Source of the DNA: Jimgerdemannia flammicorona
Lineage: Eukaryota > Mucoromycota > Endogonomycetes > Endogonales > Endogonaceae
Length of the DNA stretch: 18,790 nucleotides
Assembly: GCA_003990745.1 (NCBI GenBank)
Contig: RBNI01002348.1
Span: forward strand, 1 to 18,790
Direction: 5' to 3'
Each line of letters begins with the position of its first letter. The first letter of the stretch is position 1. The translations under genes were made by a program, and so were the position numbers. Under the pieces are notes generated by a model that searched no databases, had not been told where the DNA came from, and saw only the letters and a program-made list of their open reading frames with translations. Shown one piece after another: positions 1-7,308 of the stretch.

Positions 1-186
1 AATCTTACTAAACTCAGACAATTTTATATATTATACAGCCAGAAGTTCAAGATATATAGTGATTCAATTTTGAATATATATATTAATATATGAGAAAGAT
101 ATTTAGATAAAATTAAAAAGAATATAAAATAAATAAAATCAACTTCTAAGCTATAGTGAGATAGTTATTTCCTAAAATATAATTGC
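1..186. other. AT-rich left flank, no gene
   Basis: Strongly AT-rich DNA with runs of alternating TA and no reading frame of note on either strand. It ends in ATTGC, which recurs just after the outer element, so this is the original insertion locus. It resembles the 17317-17498 spacer in composition but not in obvious sequence. Nothing else can be supported here. Confidence 0.7.
182..186. repeat. 5-bp target-site duplication (left copy)
   Basis: ATTGC lies directly before the outer 5' LTR and again at 17312-17316 directly after the outer 3' LTR. Five-base duplications are normal for Ty3/gypsy integrase. The match shows that everything from 187 to 17311 is one composite insertion. Confidence 0.85.
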
Positions 187-231
187 TATAAGCACACAAC
201 CTCCAAGCCACCAAAATTACATATCATCCTC

Positions 232-874
232 AGAACCAATTTAGAAACCATATGCAAGACTATAAAACAAGTTACTGAAGAGATCATCTGGTTACACAAA
301 ATATGTCAGCAAATATAAGAACCTACCACCAAGACACAAGAATACCAGAAGAAGTACTACAACCATAAGACTAACTCTGAACCTCTATAATTAGTTTGAT
401 ATATTGTACTATTACAAAAAAAAACTGAAAGTACCAAACTCAAACCAAGACAAGAAAGACCCTATCTCATCTATTAAGAGTTCATGAACTGCACTTATCA
501 AACTTAAGATCAAGATATACTATGACTATACAAGACCTCATTACTTAGCAGAAGCAAAATGCATTTAAACAACTCTGTTCACTCTATCTATATCACCTCT
601 ATTGGAGAATAACAGATGCTTCATTAAAACTCAAGAAAGCCAACATCATCGAAACCAATCTCAAGCCATCTACATGATAGATATTACTACTAGAAATTGC
701 CTCAGATTACAGAAAATATCATTTCTAAGAGGTTTGAACTCTCAGCTGTGATATTGGGAGCCCTTGCCCTAAACAAGGATGGCCAGTCCTTACAAATGTA
801 CCAATAGGCCAAAAAAAAAAGAGAACCAAGACTTGTTATCCTTGTACAACCACTGCCACCAAGAATAGCCTTAA
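232..874 (+). pseudogene. Decayed U3 reading frame of the outer LTR, unknown protein
   Basis: A protein-like frame of about 210 codons, rich in Lys, Gln and Thr. Every internal stop is a TAA, TAG or TGA that a single C-to-T or G-to-A change can make from Gln, Arg or Trp, and several are sense codons in the partner copy (5125-5261 plus 16010-16503). Recognisable stretches include VTEEIIWLHKICQQI near the start and LSAVILGALALNKDGQSLQM near 740-800. The run of A near 811-820 has ten bases here and nine in the partner, so this copy is frameshifted there. No in-frame ATG is visible at the start, so it may be a remnant, a spliced exon or part of a fusion. No family recognised; the fact that it is coding is inferred from the pattern. 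Confidence 0.45.
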
Positions 875-953
875 TCTTACAAGAGATAGAAGTGATGACA
901 TCTTGAAACTGATGATATCAGAAATCAGAAAACTGCTCAGACTTTGTCAGAGA

Positions 954-976
954 TGATATCATCAATAGTGATATCA
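954..976 (+). promoter_or_regulatory. Paired TGACGTCA-like sites, outer 5' LTR
   Basis: TGATATCA at 954-961 and again at 969-976, with starts 15 bp apart. Each equals TGACGTCA after both CpG bases decayed. The pair recurs with the same spacing in the other three LTR copies, 30-50 bp before a TATAAATA. TGACGTCA is the ATF/CREB-type bZIP site; use by the element is inference. Confidence 0.5.
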
Positions 977-1005
977 TCAAAGACTAACCAGACAGCATCT
1001 AAATC

Positions 1006-1013
1006 TATAAATA
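1006..1013 (+). promoter_or_regulatory. Upstream TATA box, outer 5' LTR
   Basis: TATAAATA within CTATAAATAGC, conserved in all four LTR copies (also 6653, 15332, 16635), 30 bp after the paired bZIP-like sites. It may be an alternative promoter; the stronger candidate for the genomic RNA is at 1200. Confidence 0.5.
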
Positions 1014-1199
1014 GCTTAGCAATCATAGTATAGTTAGATTAGTCTTATATGATGTGACTGTAAACTGACTCAGCATCAGATGATCTCTTAACATGTCAGA
1101 TCACACTTATACTATATTACTGTATTCTGACTCAGTAAGGTACTAAGTGCTACACACATATTTAGTATAGTCCAGATAGTCCAGATAGCCCCTCACTAG

Positions 1200-1207
1200 T
1201 ATAAATA
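1200..1207 (+). promoter_or_regulatory. Core TATA box, outer 5' LTR
   Basis: TATAAATACCCCC, conserved in all four LTRs of this family and in the second-family LTR at 18770. It lies about 120 bp before AATAAA, which fits a U3/R boundary near 1225-1235. Confidence 0.65.
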
Positions 1208-1322
1208 CCCCCTCTCCCAGACCTCAGAATCTCAGACTCAAACACATAAGAACATTTCTAAATACTTCTCCACAATATCCCTTTATACAACTACTCTTAG
1301 TATAACAATATCATGAATAGCA

Positions 1323-1328
1323 AATAAA
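1323..1328 (+). terminator. Poly(A) signal, outer 5' LTR
   Basis: AATAAA in a stretch conserved in all four LTRs, downstream of the core TATA as expected for R. It would act in the 3' LTR copy. Confidence 0.5.
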
Positions 1329-1693
1329 CCTATTTAATAACCCACAAACTACTCTTAAGTAAATCTGCTCTCTGTTAGATCCCACTTCTAACTACATCAT
1401 GAAATTTCCTAATTGGGTATTGTCTGCAGTGATATGCCAATTCAACTAAGCTGGTCTTAGTTTCTTGAACTTTCTGAAATATGGAAAATTCTAAACATCC
1501 AGAACTAGTCCAAAAAAGGACTTTGGTTAAGATATCAACCCAATCTAGAAATCAATAAGCATAAAGGACATATATACTCTATATGAAATTGATCCTGACC
1601 ATAAGAAAACAGTCTTCTAGAATATCCTGAACTTCCAGAAAACTCTTCCAGAACTACATAACAGTTACCCTAAAAAGCAACCCTCTTACAACT

Positions 1694-1715
1694 TGGTAGC
1701 AGTAGTTTACAATCC
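1694..1715 (+). promoter_or_regulatory. Primer binding site, outer element
   Basis: TGGTAGCAGTAGTTTACAAT begins 3 bases after the LTR end. The first seven bases, TGGTAGC, equal the start of the initiator-tRNA-Met primer sites of yeast Ty1 and Ty3, so tRNA-iMet priming of minus-strand DNA is likely. The match beyond that has not been checked against a host tRNA. Confidence 0.7.
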
Positions 1716-3596
1716 AATTCTGCTTCAAGATGCTTCCTCACCCCACTACAAAACCCTTCTGAGAATTCCTACAAATTGATATAAAGCCCAACCTCTGAAC
1801 TGGAATTTATCCTGAACCATCTGATAATCTGGAGAGAATTGAACCTGACATAAGGACAATTTGACCTCCATACTTACAACAAGTAGGACAAACTTCATTC
1901 AAAGAAAGAAATACTCCAGTTAAATCAGCAAATAGGCAAAACTCTATTCACCAAACTTCTTGCTCTACCCTCTGCAAGTCAAGATGAAGAAGGTCTTATA
2001 GAAGTCTTCTTTACTCTTCTCAATAAGAGTTTTGTCAGCTCCACAAACCTGAGTGACCTAGGACAACCATTAGCAGTCTTTCTAGCCTTAGTCCCTCATG
2101 AAGCCCAAGCCTCTATAGTCAAGTGGCTCAACTCTACTGACTTTCACTATACCAGAACCAAGACCACATTATACTACCAATTTCAGAATTGCAAGACCTA
2201 CCATATTCTTAAGAAAGAAGCAAGAGAAACTCTCTGTTAACAACCTGACTCTGAACCAGAAGCAGGCCCAGCTACAGCCCTACCTGAATCTGAAACCAAT
2301 ACCAAACCAGAACTTGACTTTGAATTAAGCCCATCTGAAATCAGATATACAACTGATTCTGTCTACTTTGATGCTGAGTAAACCCAATTACATGAGGACC
2401 AAACTGAAGAGGAGGAGGAGTATCTCAGTGAATTTGATCCTAGATACACTACTGAAGGAGATACATCTCTATCAGGCCAGAATACACCTATACAGCAACA
2501 AACAGCTATCTATCGAGCCCTTACTCCAGACCCACAACTACTACTCCAGCAACTTACACAGACCTAAAGAACTCCATCACACTCTGCACCAGTACCTCAA
2601 GTAGTATCAGTAACACTACTACCAATAGTCTAACCACCTCTGGTAAACAACATAGTGAACCAACAGATTCTAGACCTCACAGCTCAGATAGCGATAATGG
2701 CAGCAACCATTACTACCTTAGCTGAACAGACCCAACCTACCAAAAATCTAAGCCTACCTATCTTCAATGGTACTGCATAAGAAGTCCAAAGCTTTATTAG
2801 TATAGTTGATACCAACTTTGAAGCCAATCAATAGACCAATAAGCGAGTTGCTGACTGTCTTCTGACAAACAATCAAGACCACACTCTGGAATAACTCTTT
2901 GCTATCACTACAGCCTATGTCTGCTAAGTTGTTATATTCTTCCGAGGACCTGCTGAAGAATGGTGGCAAACTCTTCCTGAAAAACCCCTCACATGGGACA
3001 CCTGACCTACAGTAGTCACTCAGAATGCAGCAAATAATACCCCAGAATATAGAGCCCATTCTGCAGCCCCTAGACTCAAACAACTCATGATTGCTCAATA
3101 CTACAGCAAAACCATGATTGCCAAATCTCGAGTAAAACTCCACAACCTCAAATTCAATGTACATGGCAAGGAAGAATTCAAAACCTTCTATACAAAACTC
3201 GAGTCACTCCTGAACACTATTGGCCTAAGATATATTGCCAATGATGAAGCATGAAATGGTATAAGAGCAGACCATTTATTTGATGCCCTACCTGAATGAC
3301 TTACTAGAAAAATCCAAGAACAAGGCCACTCAGTTGGTTGTGATCACCAACAATGGTACCTGGTAAGAATCAAGACTATGGTCAAGTGAATCCTAACAGC
3401 TGGACTAATTCTGCCCTGAAGACAATTCAACAATAAGGAAAAGACTTAAACCAAGAAAGAAGAACCCAAGCAAGAAGCATCCTAAGCTCCCTCTACATCC
3501 ACCTCTTAAATACCCAGAAATCATAAACCCATCTAGCTGAGTACCTTCAAGAAACTTACTGAAGGAGAAAGGAATGAACTTCGAAGAAGCAGAGCA

Positions 3597-3638
3597 TACT
3601 TCTACTGCCAAAAGACAGGACACATGGCCAGTGCCTGC
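3597..3638 (+). other. Gag CCHC zinc knuckle, damaged
   Basis: The frame reads YFYCQKTGHMASAC, a C-x2-C-x4-H-x4-C nucleocapsid knuckle whose first Cys is now Tyr (TGC or TGT to TAC/TAT type change). In the inner copy (9191-9232) the first Cys is kept but the second Cys and the His are Tyr, so the two copies together show the full CCHC pattern. This motif binds genomic RNA in Gag. Confidence 0.85.
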
Positions 3639-3712
3639 CACAATCGAAAACTCCAAACAGTAATACAAGCAACTATTACTATCTGCACCACCTCAATAAC
3701 CTGACTACCAGA

Positions 3713-4123
3713 ATACTGGACTTTGTCAAGTTAAGACAAACTGCTAAGGCCCCAACCAAAGGAAGTCAAAAGGCAGCTGAATATGACCTGTATGTAGCCA
3801 AAGAAGCTACAGTTTCCAACTGAGAAGTTAAGCAAGTCTACACAGAAATCAGCATCCAAATCCCAGAAGGACATGTTGGAAGAATATGCTGTCGCAGTAG
3901 TCTAGCATTAAAAGGACTCTCAGTAGAAGGAGGAGTCATTGACAAAGATTATACAGGTGAAATTATTGTCCTCATCTGAAACCATAGTTGGACACTCTTC
4001 AAGATCCCCATTGGTTTCTGTATTACCCAGATTCTATTCAAGAAAATTGAGTCAACTCTGATAGTCAAAGAAGTTCCTGAACTACTGCCCACTATTCAAG
4101 GATCTAAAGGATTTGGCTCATCA
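3713..4123 (+). other. dUTPase domain, outer element
   Basis: A trimeric-type dUTP pyrophosphatase, which turns dUTP into dUMP and keeps uracil out of newly made DNA. All five family motifs are present in order: YDLYVA near 3782, GRICCRSSLALK near 3885, GVIDKDYTGE near 3940, GFCITQILF near 4013 and QGSKGFGSS at 4097-4123. The Asp and Tyr of motif 3 and the Arg-Ser of motif 2 remain; motif 1 has Gly changed to Glu and motif 5 Arg changed to Gln, and there are in-frame stops. It lies in the Gag frame between the zinc knuckle and the protease, the order known from betaretroviruses. dUTPase-bearing Ty3-type elements are known in fungi. Confidence 0.85.
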
Positions 4124-4329
4124 AACAAGGCCTCAGACCAACCTATCACAAACAAAGAAGAACAATTCTACAAGAAAATCGAAGATGAATATGTATCAAG
4201 TGGCTGATGCCCCCATGATATTGGAATGTACTCTTTCTGAATAATTGATAATTGCTTCTTTTGTATCAATGAACTGGCTCAAAGAAGAACCAATAGAAGG
4301 AAAGCTCTTACAACTGAAATCACCACTAT

Positions 4330-4625
4330 TGGATCAGACAAACTACTTATACTTCAAGCTTTTATCAACTGAGCACCTGTCAAGATTATGATAGACAGTG
4401 GTGCCTCAGACAACTTTATCAATGAAGAAACAGCCAACAGACTCAAGGTCTTCACCTCTCCAGTACAACAAACTCAAGTAGTTGCCATAGCTGATGGAAC
4501 CTCCTATGTCATTAGCAAGGAAGTCCGCAATCTACTCTTCTGAATTGGCAACTACTGAGTATATATTACTCTCTAGATCATACCACTTCTGGACAATAAA
4601 ATCATCCTTGGGACTCTATGGTTAA
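4330..4625 (+). other. Retroviral-type aspartic protease domain, outer element
   Basis: The active-site sequence IMIDSGASDNFI (Asp codon 4394-4396) and the downstream IILGTLWL near 4600 are the two landmarks of a retropepsin. Here the catalytic DSG is intact, unlike the inner copy (DSS). In-frame TGA and TAG codons lie between the landmarks. Same frame as gag and dUTPase. Confidence 0.85.
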
Positions 4626-4902
4626 AACAAGAAAACCCCATGATTGATTGGATAAACCATTCTCTGACCATCAAGAAAGGATGCCACAACTTCAAACTGC
4701 AAGATAAAAAGGACCCACTCAGTTCTAGCAATCCTGGACTAAAGATCACCCACATCAATAAGCTACAGCTCAAGAAATTGGCCAAGAAATGCCCTCTCTT
4801 TGCTATCTCCATCTGCCCATCCAAAGAAGAATCCAAGAACTCTGAAGAAGACTTTTCCAAAGTTGACAGCTATGTCAGACCACTATTCCAGAAGGTCTGA
4901 GA

Positions 4903-4915
4903 CATATTTCTGAAC
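4903..4915 (+). other. In-frame deletion junction removing RT, RNase H and integrase
   Basis: Sequence up to GACATATTTC matches the inner copy at 10495-10505; the next bases, TGAACCAAAC, match it near 13296. About 2.8 kb of the inner copy's coordinates (less 132 bp of U6 insertion) is absent. The two sides share a few bases around ATTC, which suggests a microhomology or template-jump deletion. The reading frame is kept across the junction. Confidence 0.85.
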
Positions 4916-4997
4916 CAAACTACAGAACTACCTGTACCTGTTATTATCAATGACCAAGAAGAGTACGAAGTTGAACAAATCCTCAACAAACATAGCC

Positions 4998-5012
4998 ACA
5001 AGAATCATCCAA
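4998..5012 (+). other. Second deletion junction, chromodomain core lost
   Basis: AAGAATCATCC matches the inner copy near 13388-13395, and AAATGGTAC resumes matching near 13869. About 470 bp is missing, including the WEP-containing half of the chromodomain and the polyprotein C terminus. This deletion shifts the frame. Confidence 0.8.
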
Positions 5013-5069
5013 ATGGTACAATAACACTAGAACAAATTAGAAGGCCCTGATGAGGATGTCGAAAGCTAA

Positions 5070-5081
5070 GAAGGGGAGAGT
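5070..5081 (+). promoter_or_regulatory. Polypurine tract, outer element
   Basis: GAAGGGGAGAGT directly precedes the 3' LTR start at 5082 and directly follows the polyprotein stop TAA. It is the plus-strand DNA primer; the inner copy has GAAGGAGAGAGT at the same place. Confidence 0.85.
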
Positions 5082-5261
5082 TGTAAGCACACAACCTCCA
5101 AGCCACCAAAATTGTATGTCATCCTCAGAACTAATTTGGAAACCACATGCAAGACTACAAAACAAGTTACTGAAGAGATCATCTGGTTATACAAAATATA
5201 CTAGCAAACATGAGAACCTACTGTCAAGACATAAGAATATCAGAAGAAGTACTATAACCAT
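5082..5261 (+). repeat. Outer 3' LTR, first part
   Basis: Begins with intact TGTAAGCACACAACC and matches 187-366 of the 5' LTR. It is broken at 5261 by the inner element and continues at 16010. The last five bases, ACCAT, are duplicated at 16005-16009. Confidence 0.9.
5257..5261. repeat. 5-bp target-site duplication of the nested insertion (left copy)
   Basis: ACCAT precedes the inner 5' LTR; the right copy is at 16005-16009. The undisturbed site in the outer 5' LTR reads CAACCATAAGAC near 351-362, which confirms the pre-insertion sequence. Confidence 0.9.
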
Positions 5262-5474
5262 TATAAGCACACAACCTCCAAGCCACCAAAATCACACATC
5301 ACCCTCTGAACAAGCTACTGAAATCACCTGCAATCTCCAAACAAATCTGGAAATCACCTGTAAGATTACGAAGCTGAGTCAAACCAAAGTCACAGCATAC
5401 AAAGCTGAGTCAATACAAAGTCATGGAATACAAGATTCACACAAACGGAATCTTACCAATCAGGACCAAATGCA

Positions 5475-5480
5475 TATATA
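5475..5480 (+). promoter_or_regulatory. Candidate TATA box for the U3 reading frame, inner 5' LTR
   Basis: TATATA within GCATATATACTAGG, 77 bp before the ATG at 5552. The 3' LTR keeps it at 14154-14159, also 77 bp before its ATG. The second-family LTR has TATAAAA 81 bp before its ATG. Promoter activity is inferred from position only. Confidence 0.4.
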
Positions 5481-5551
5481 CTAGGTACTGAGATATATCA
5501 AAACAGAGAACCAAAACAAACAACAACCACAACTTCTGAACATACACAAAT

Positions 5552-6649
5552 ATGACCACTGAGATCTACAACTGCATCTGTGCTGACATTTGGAATACCA
5601 TTGTCAACTGAGCCACACCCCCTCTGCCCCTTATGAATATCCATAGCCTAGCACCCCTCTATTTTATAGAAGCTCAATGGAATGCCCTGAACATGCTCAA
5701 TGAGGCCCACCAGATCAGACAAATCTCAAGCTACTACCAGATTGGCTACCTCCTAGAAGATATGGTCGAACACTACCATAATACAGACATTACCCAGATA
5801 TCTCAATACCAGAAGCTCATCACCTGCAAACATAGAGAACTCTTCTATGAGTACAGCACTTTTATTCCCCACCTTCGAGTTACTACCAGTGAAATGGTTG
5901 CTACTCTATCCTATGGCCAAATCAATAACATGATACAAGAACTCAACCACAAGTATCTTGAATATGTTCAGACCACAGACAGAACCTTCCCCCATCTCAA
6001 CGACCATATCCTGCAAATGCCTCAAGTTGGATACACTATAAAGGATATTTATAATATAATCCGATTTGATGAAGATAAAGCAGAAGACAATGATCTCTCT
6101 GATGCTGATATGACCTCAAGCCAAGAATCTCTGCCAAATCTGATCATACTGCCAACCTTGCTGATGAACTTGCAATAGTTCATAACCACCTACAAGACCT
6201 ACTGGGACAATGACCACTGGTATAAATACTAACCTGCATTTATCCTCGATTACTTCAACTATAATGAAGAGACCAGAGAACACAACCTATACCTTCAGAC
6301 AACCCTTGAGATTGAACCAACAACTCCACCACCCAAGTATGAACAACATAAACCATAGCTGCCAGCTTACTACAACCCTGCGACTCATAGTACTGTAACC
6401 TATAGAAGGTATACAGACAGCAAATCTGATGAAAGCAAAGATGATGTACCCCTCCTTCACCCACCAATGCCTTATCCAGCATATGAGACAGATGATGCTA
6501 TCCTGTGGGACAGTGATGAAGTTCTAATGTATTATTACCTCAGTGAATAAGGAGAAGTAATCTGCAAACCACTCTTCCTAGATAACTACTTTATCAGAGA
6601 TGATGTCATTGATGGTGATGTCATCAAAGACTACCCAGACAGTGTCTAA
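5552..6649 (+). pseudogene. LTR (U3)-encoded protein of unknown function, 5' LTR copy
   Basis: A 366-codon frame from ATG 5552 to TAA 6647-6649 with five internal stops (TGA 5609, TAG 6176, TAA 6230, TAG 6356, TAA 6548). All five are Gln codons in the 3' LTR copy. Both copies are exactly 1098 nt with no indel, so the ancestral frame was open throughout. In order: an N-terminal segment with TPPLPL, a helix-rich region (LYFIEAQWNALNMLNEAHQI; INNMIQELNHKYLEYV), an acidic Ser-rich patch (about residues 170-190), and a Pro/Tyr-rich C-terminal half with PPPKYE and LPAYYNP. It has no signal peptide or membrane span that I see. Not Gag, Pol or Env by eye. It could be made from its own U3 promoter, or from element RNA reading into the 3' LTR, like MMTV sag. 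Function unknown. Confidence 0.7.
6601..6623 (+). promoter_or_regulatory. Paired TGATGTCA sites, inner 5' LTR
   Basis: TGATGTCA at 6601-6608 and 6616-6623, 15 bp apart, overlapping the last codons of the U3 frame. The TATA at 6653 follows 30 bp later. Each is one C-to-T step from the palindromic ATF/CREB site TGACGTCA. Confidence 0.5.
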
Positions 6650-6838
6650 ACCTATAAATAGCTTAGCAGTCATAGCATAGTTAGATTAATCTTATATGAT
6701 ATAACTGTGAACTGACTCAGCAGTCAGATGATCTCTTGACATATTAGATCACACTTGTACTATATGACTGCATTCTGACTCAACAAGGCACTAAGTGCTA
6801 CATCTATATTCAACATAGTCCAGATAGCCTCTTACTAG

Positions 6839-6846
6839 TATAAATA
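6839..6846 (+). promoter_or_regulatory. Core TATA box, inner 5' LTR
   Basis: TATAAATACCCCC, 190 bp after the stop of the U3 frame and 123 bp before AATAAA at 6962. Likely promoter of the genomic RNA. A second conserved TATAAATA is at 6653-6660. Confidence 0.65.
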
Positions 6847-6961
6847 CCCCCTCCCCCAGACCTCAGAATCTCAGACTCAAACATACAAGAACATTTCTGA
6901 ATACTTCCCCACAATATCCCTTTACACAACTACTCCTAGTATAGCAATATCATGAATAGAA

Positions 6962-6967
6962 AATAAA
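6962..6967 (+). terminator. Poly(A) signal, inner 5' LTR
   Basis: AATAAA in a conserved R-region block; the 3' LTR equivalent is at 15641-15646. Confidence 0.5.
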
Positions 6968-7282
6968 CCTATTTAATAACTCATAAACCACTCTTAAGTA
7001 AATTCACTCTTCATTAAGTCCCACTCCTAACACCATCATGAAATTTCCTAATTGAGTATTGTCTGCAGCAATATACCAATTCAACTAAGCCGGTCTTAGT
7101 TTCTTGAACTTCCTGAAATATGGAAAATTCTGAACATCTAGAACTAGATAAGTATAGAGGATGTACTCTATATGAAATTGATCTTGACTATAAGAAAACA
7201 GTCTTCCAGAGATTCCAGAACTTCCAGAAAACCCTTCCAGAACTATGTAACAGTTACTCTAAAAAGCAATCCTCTTACAACT

Positions 7283-7308
7283 TGATATGTAGCAGTGGTT
7301 TACAATCC
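7283..7308 (+). promoter_or_regulatory. Primer binding site, inner element, altered
   Basis: Reads TGATATGTAGCAGTGG and on to AATCC, against TGGTAGCAGTAG in the outer copy. About four bases (TATG) have been gained and a G has become A. The tRNA-complementary 5' end is thus broken, and the frame entering gag from the LTR is shifted. Confidence 0.65.

Larger units (their letters stand above)
187..1690 (+). repeat. Outer element 5' LTR (1504 bp)
   Basis: Starts TATAAGCACACAACC (ancestral TG changed to TA) and ends CCCTCTTACA. The first ~100 bp and the last ~740 bp match the inner LTRs, but the middle (about 290-945) does not. U3 holds an unrelated reading frame, paired TGATATCA sites and a TATAAATACCCC core; R holds AATAAA; U5 holds a CTAAG-CTTAG hairpin and tandem TTCCAGAAN units. 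Its partner is the split 3' LTR (about 1482 bp); the pair differs mainly by transitions, plus small indels including about 13 bp near 572 and one A in an A-run near 811. Confidence 0.9.
1716..5069 (+). pseudogene. gag-pol: Outer gag-dUTPase-protease polyprotein, RT/RH/IN deleted
   Basis: One main frame, with all checked motifs in the same phase, codes in order for an N-terminal Gag segment, an acidic/Gln-rich linker, a capsid-like region (about 2743-3400, with GPAEEWW), a CCHC knuckle, a dUTPase and an aspartic protease. It then jumps in frame from the start of RT (PLFQKV, about 4880) to the region just before the chromodomain (EEYEVEQIL, about 4958). Many internal stops are transitions from Gln, Arg or Trp codons that are intact in the inner copy. 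Small indels near 1752, 1850 and 3690 also shift the frame. A second deletion removes the chromodomain core, so the frame now ends at TGA 5048-5050. The family's stop, shared with the inner copy, is TAA at 5067-5069, one base before the PPT. Confidence 0.85.
5262..7279 (+). repeat. Inner element 5' LTR (2018 bp)
   Basis: Starts TATAAGCACACAACC (TG to TA) and ends CCTCTTACA. U3 is about 1.6 kb and holds a 366-codon frame (5552-6649) with a TATATA 77 bp upstream. Paired TGATGTCA, two TATA boxes, AATAAA in R and the TTCCAGA repeats in U5 follow. Differences from the 3' LTR are overwhelmingly transitions. Confidence 0.92.

Noticed and set aside
2368..2604. 78-codon frame and its partner at 7965-8198
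   Set aside because: Both are in a shifted phase over the acidic/Gln-rich Gag linker, whose true frame (EEYLSEFDP and QLLLQQLTQT) is clear.
2754..3164. Antisense open frame of 136 codons opposite outer gag, with a 129-codon partner at 8348-8737
   Set aside because: It exists because stops made on the sense strand by C-to-T and G-to-A changes do not create stops in this antisense phase; it mirrors a clear gag coding frame and has no independent support.
5050..5484. 144-codon open frame crossing the polypurine tract, outer LTR start and inner LTR start
   Set aside because: It joins two LTR starts that became neighbours only through the nested insertion, so it is a chance product of the junction.
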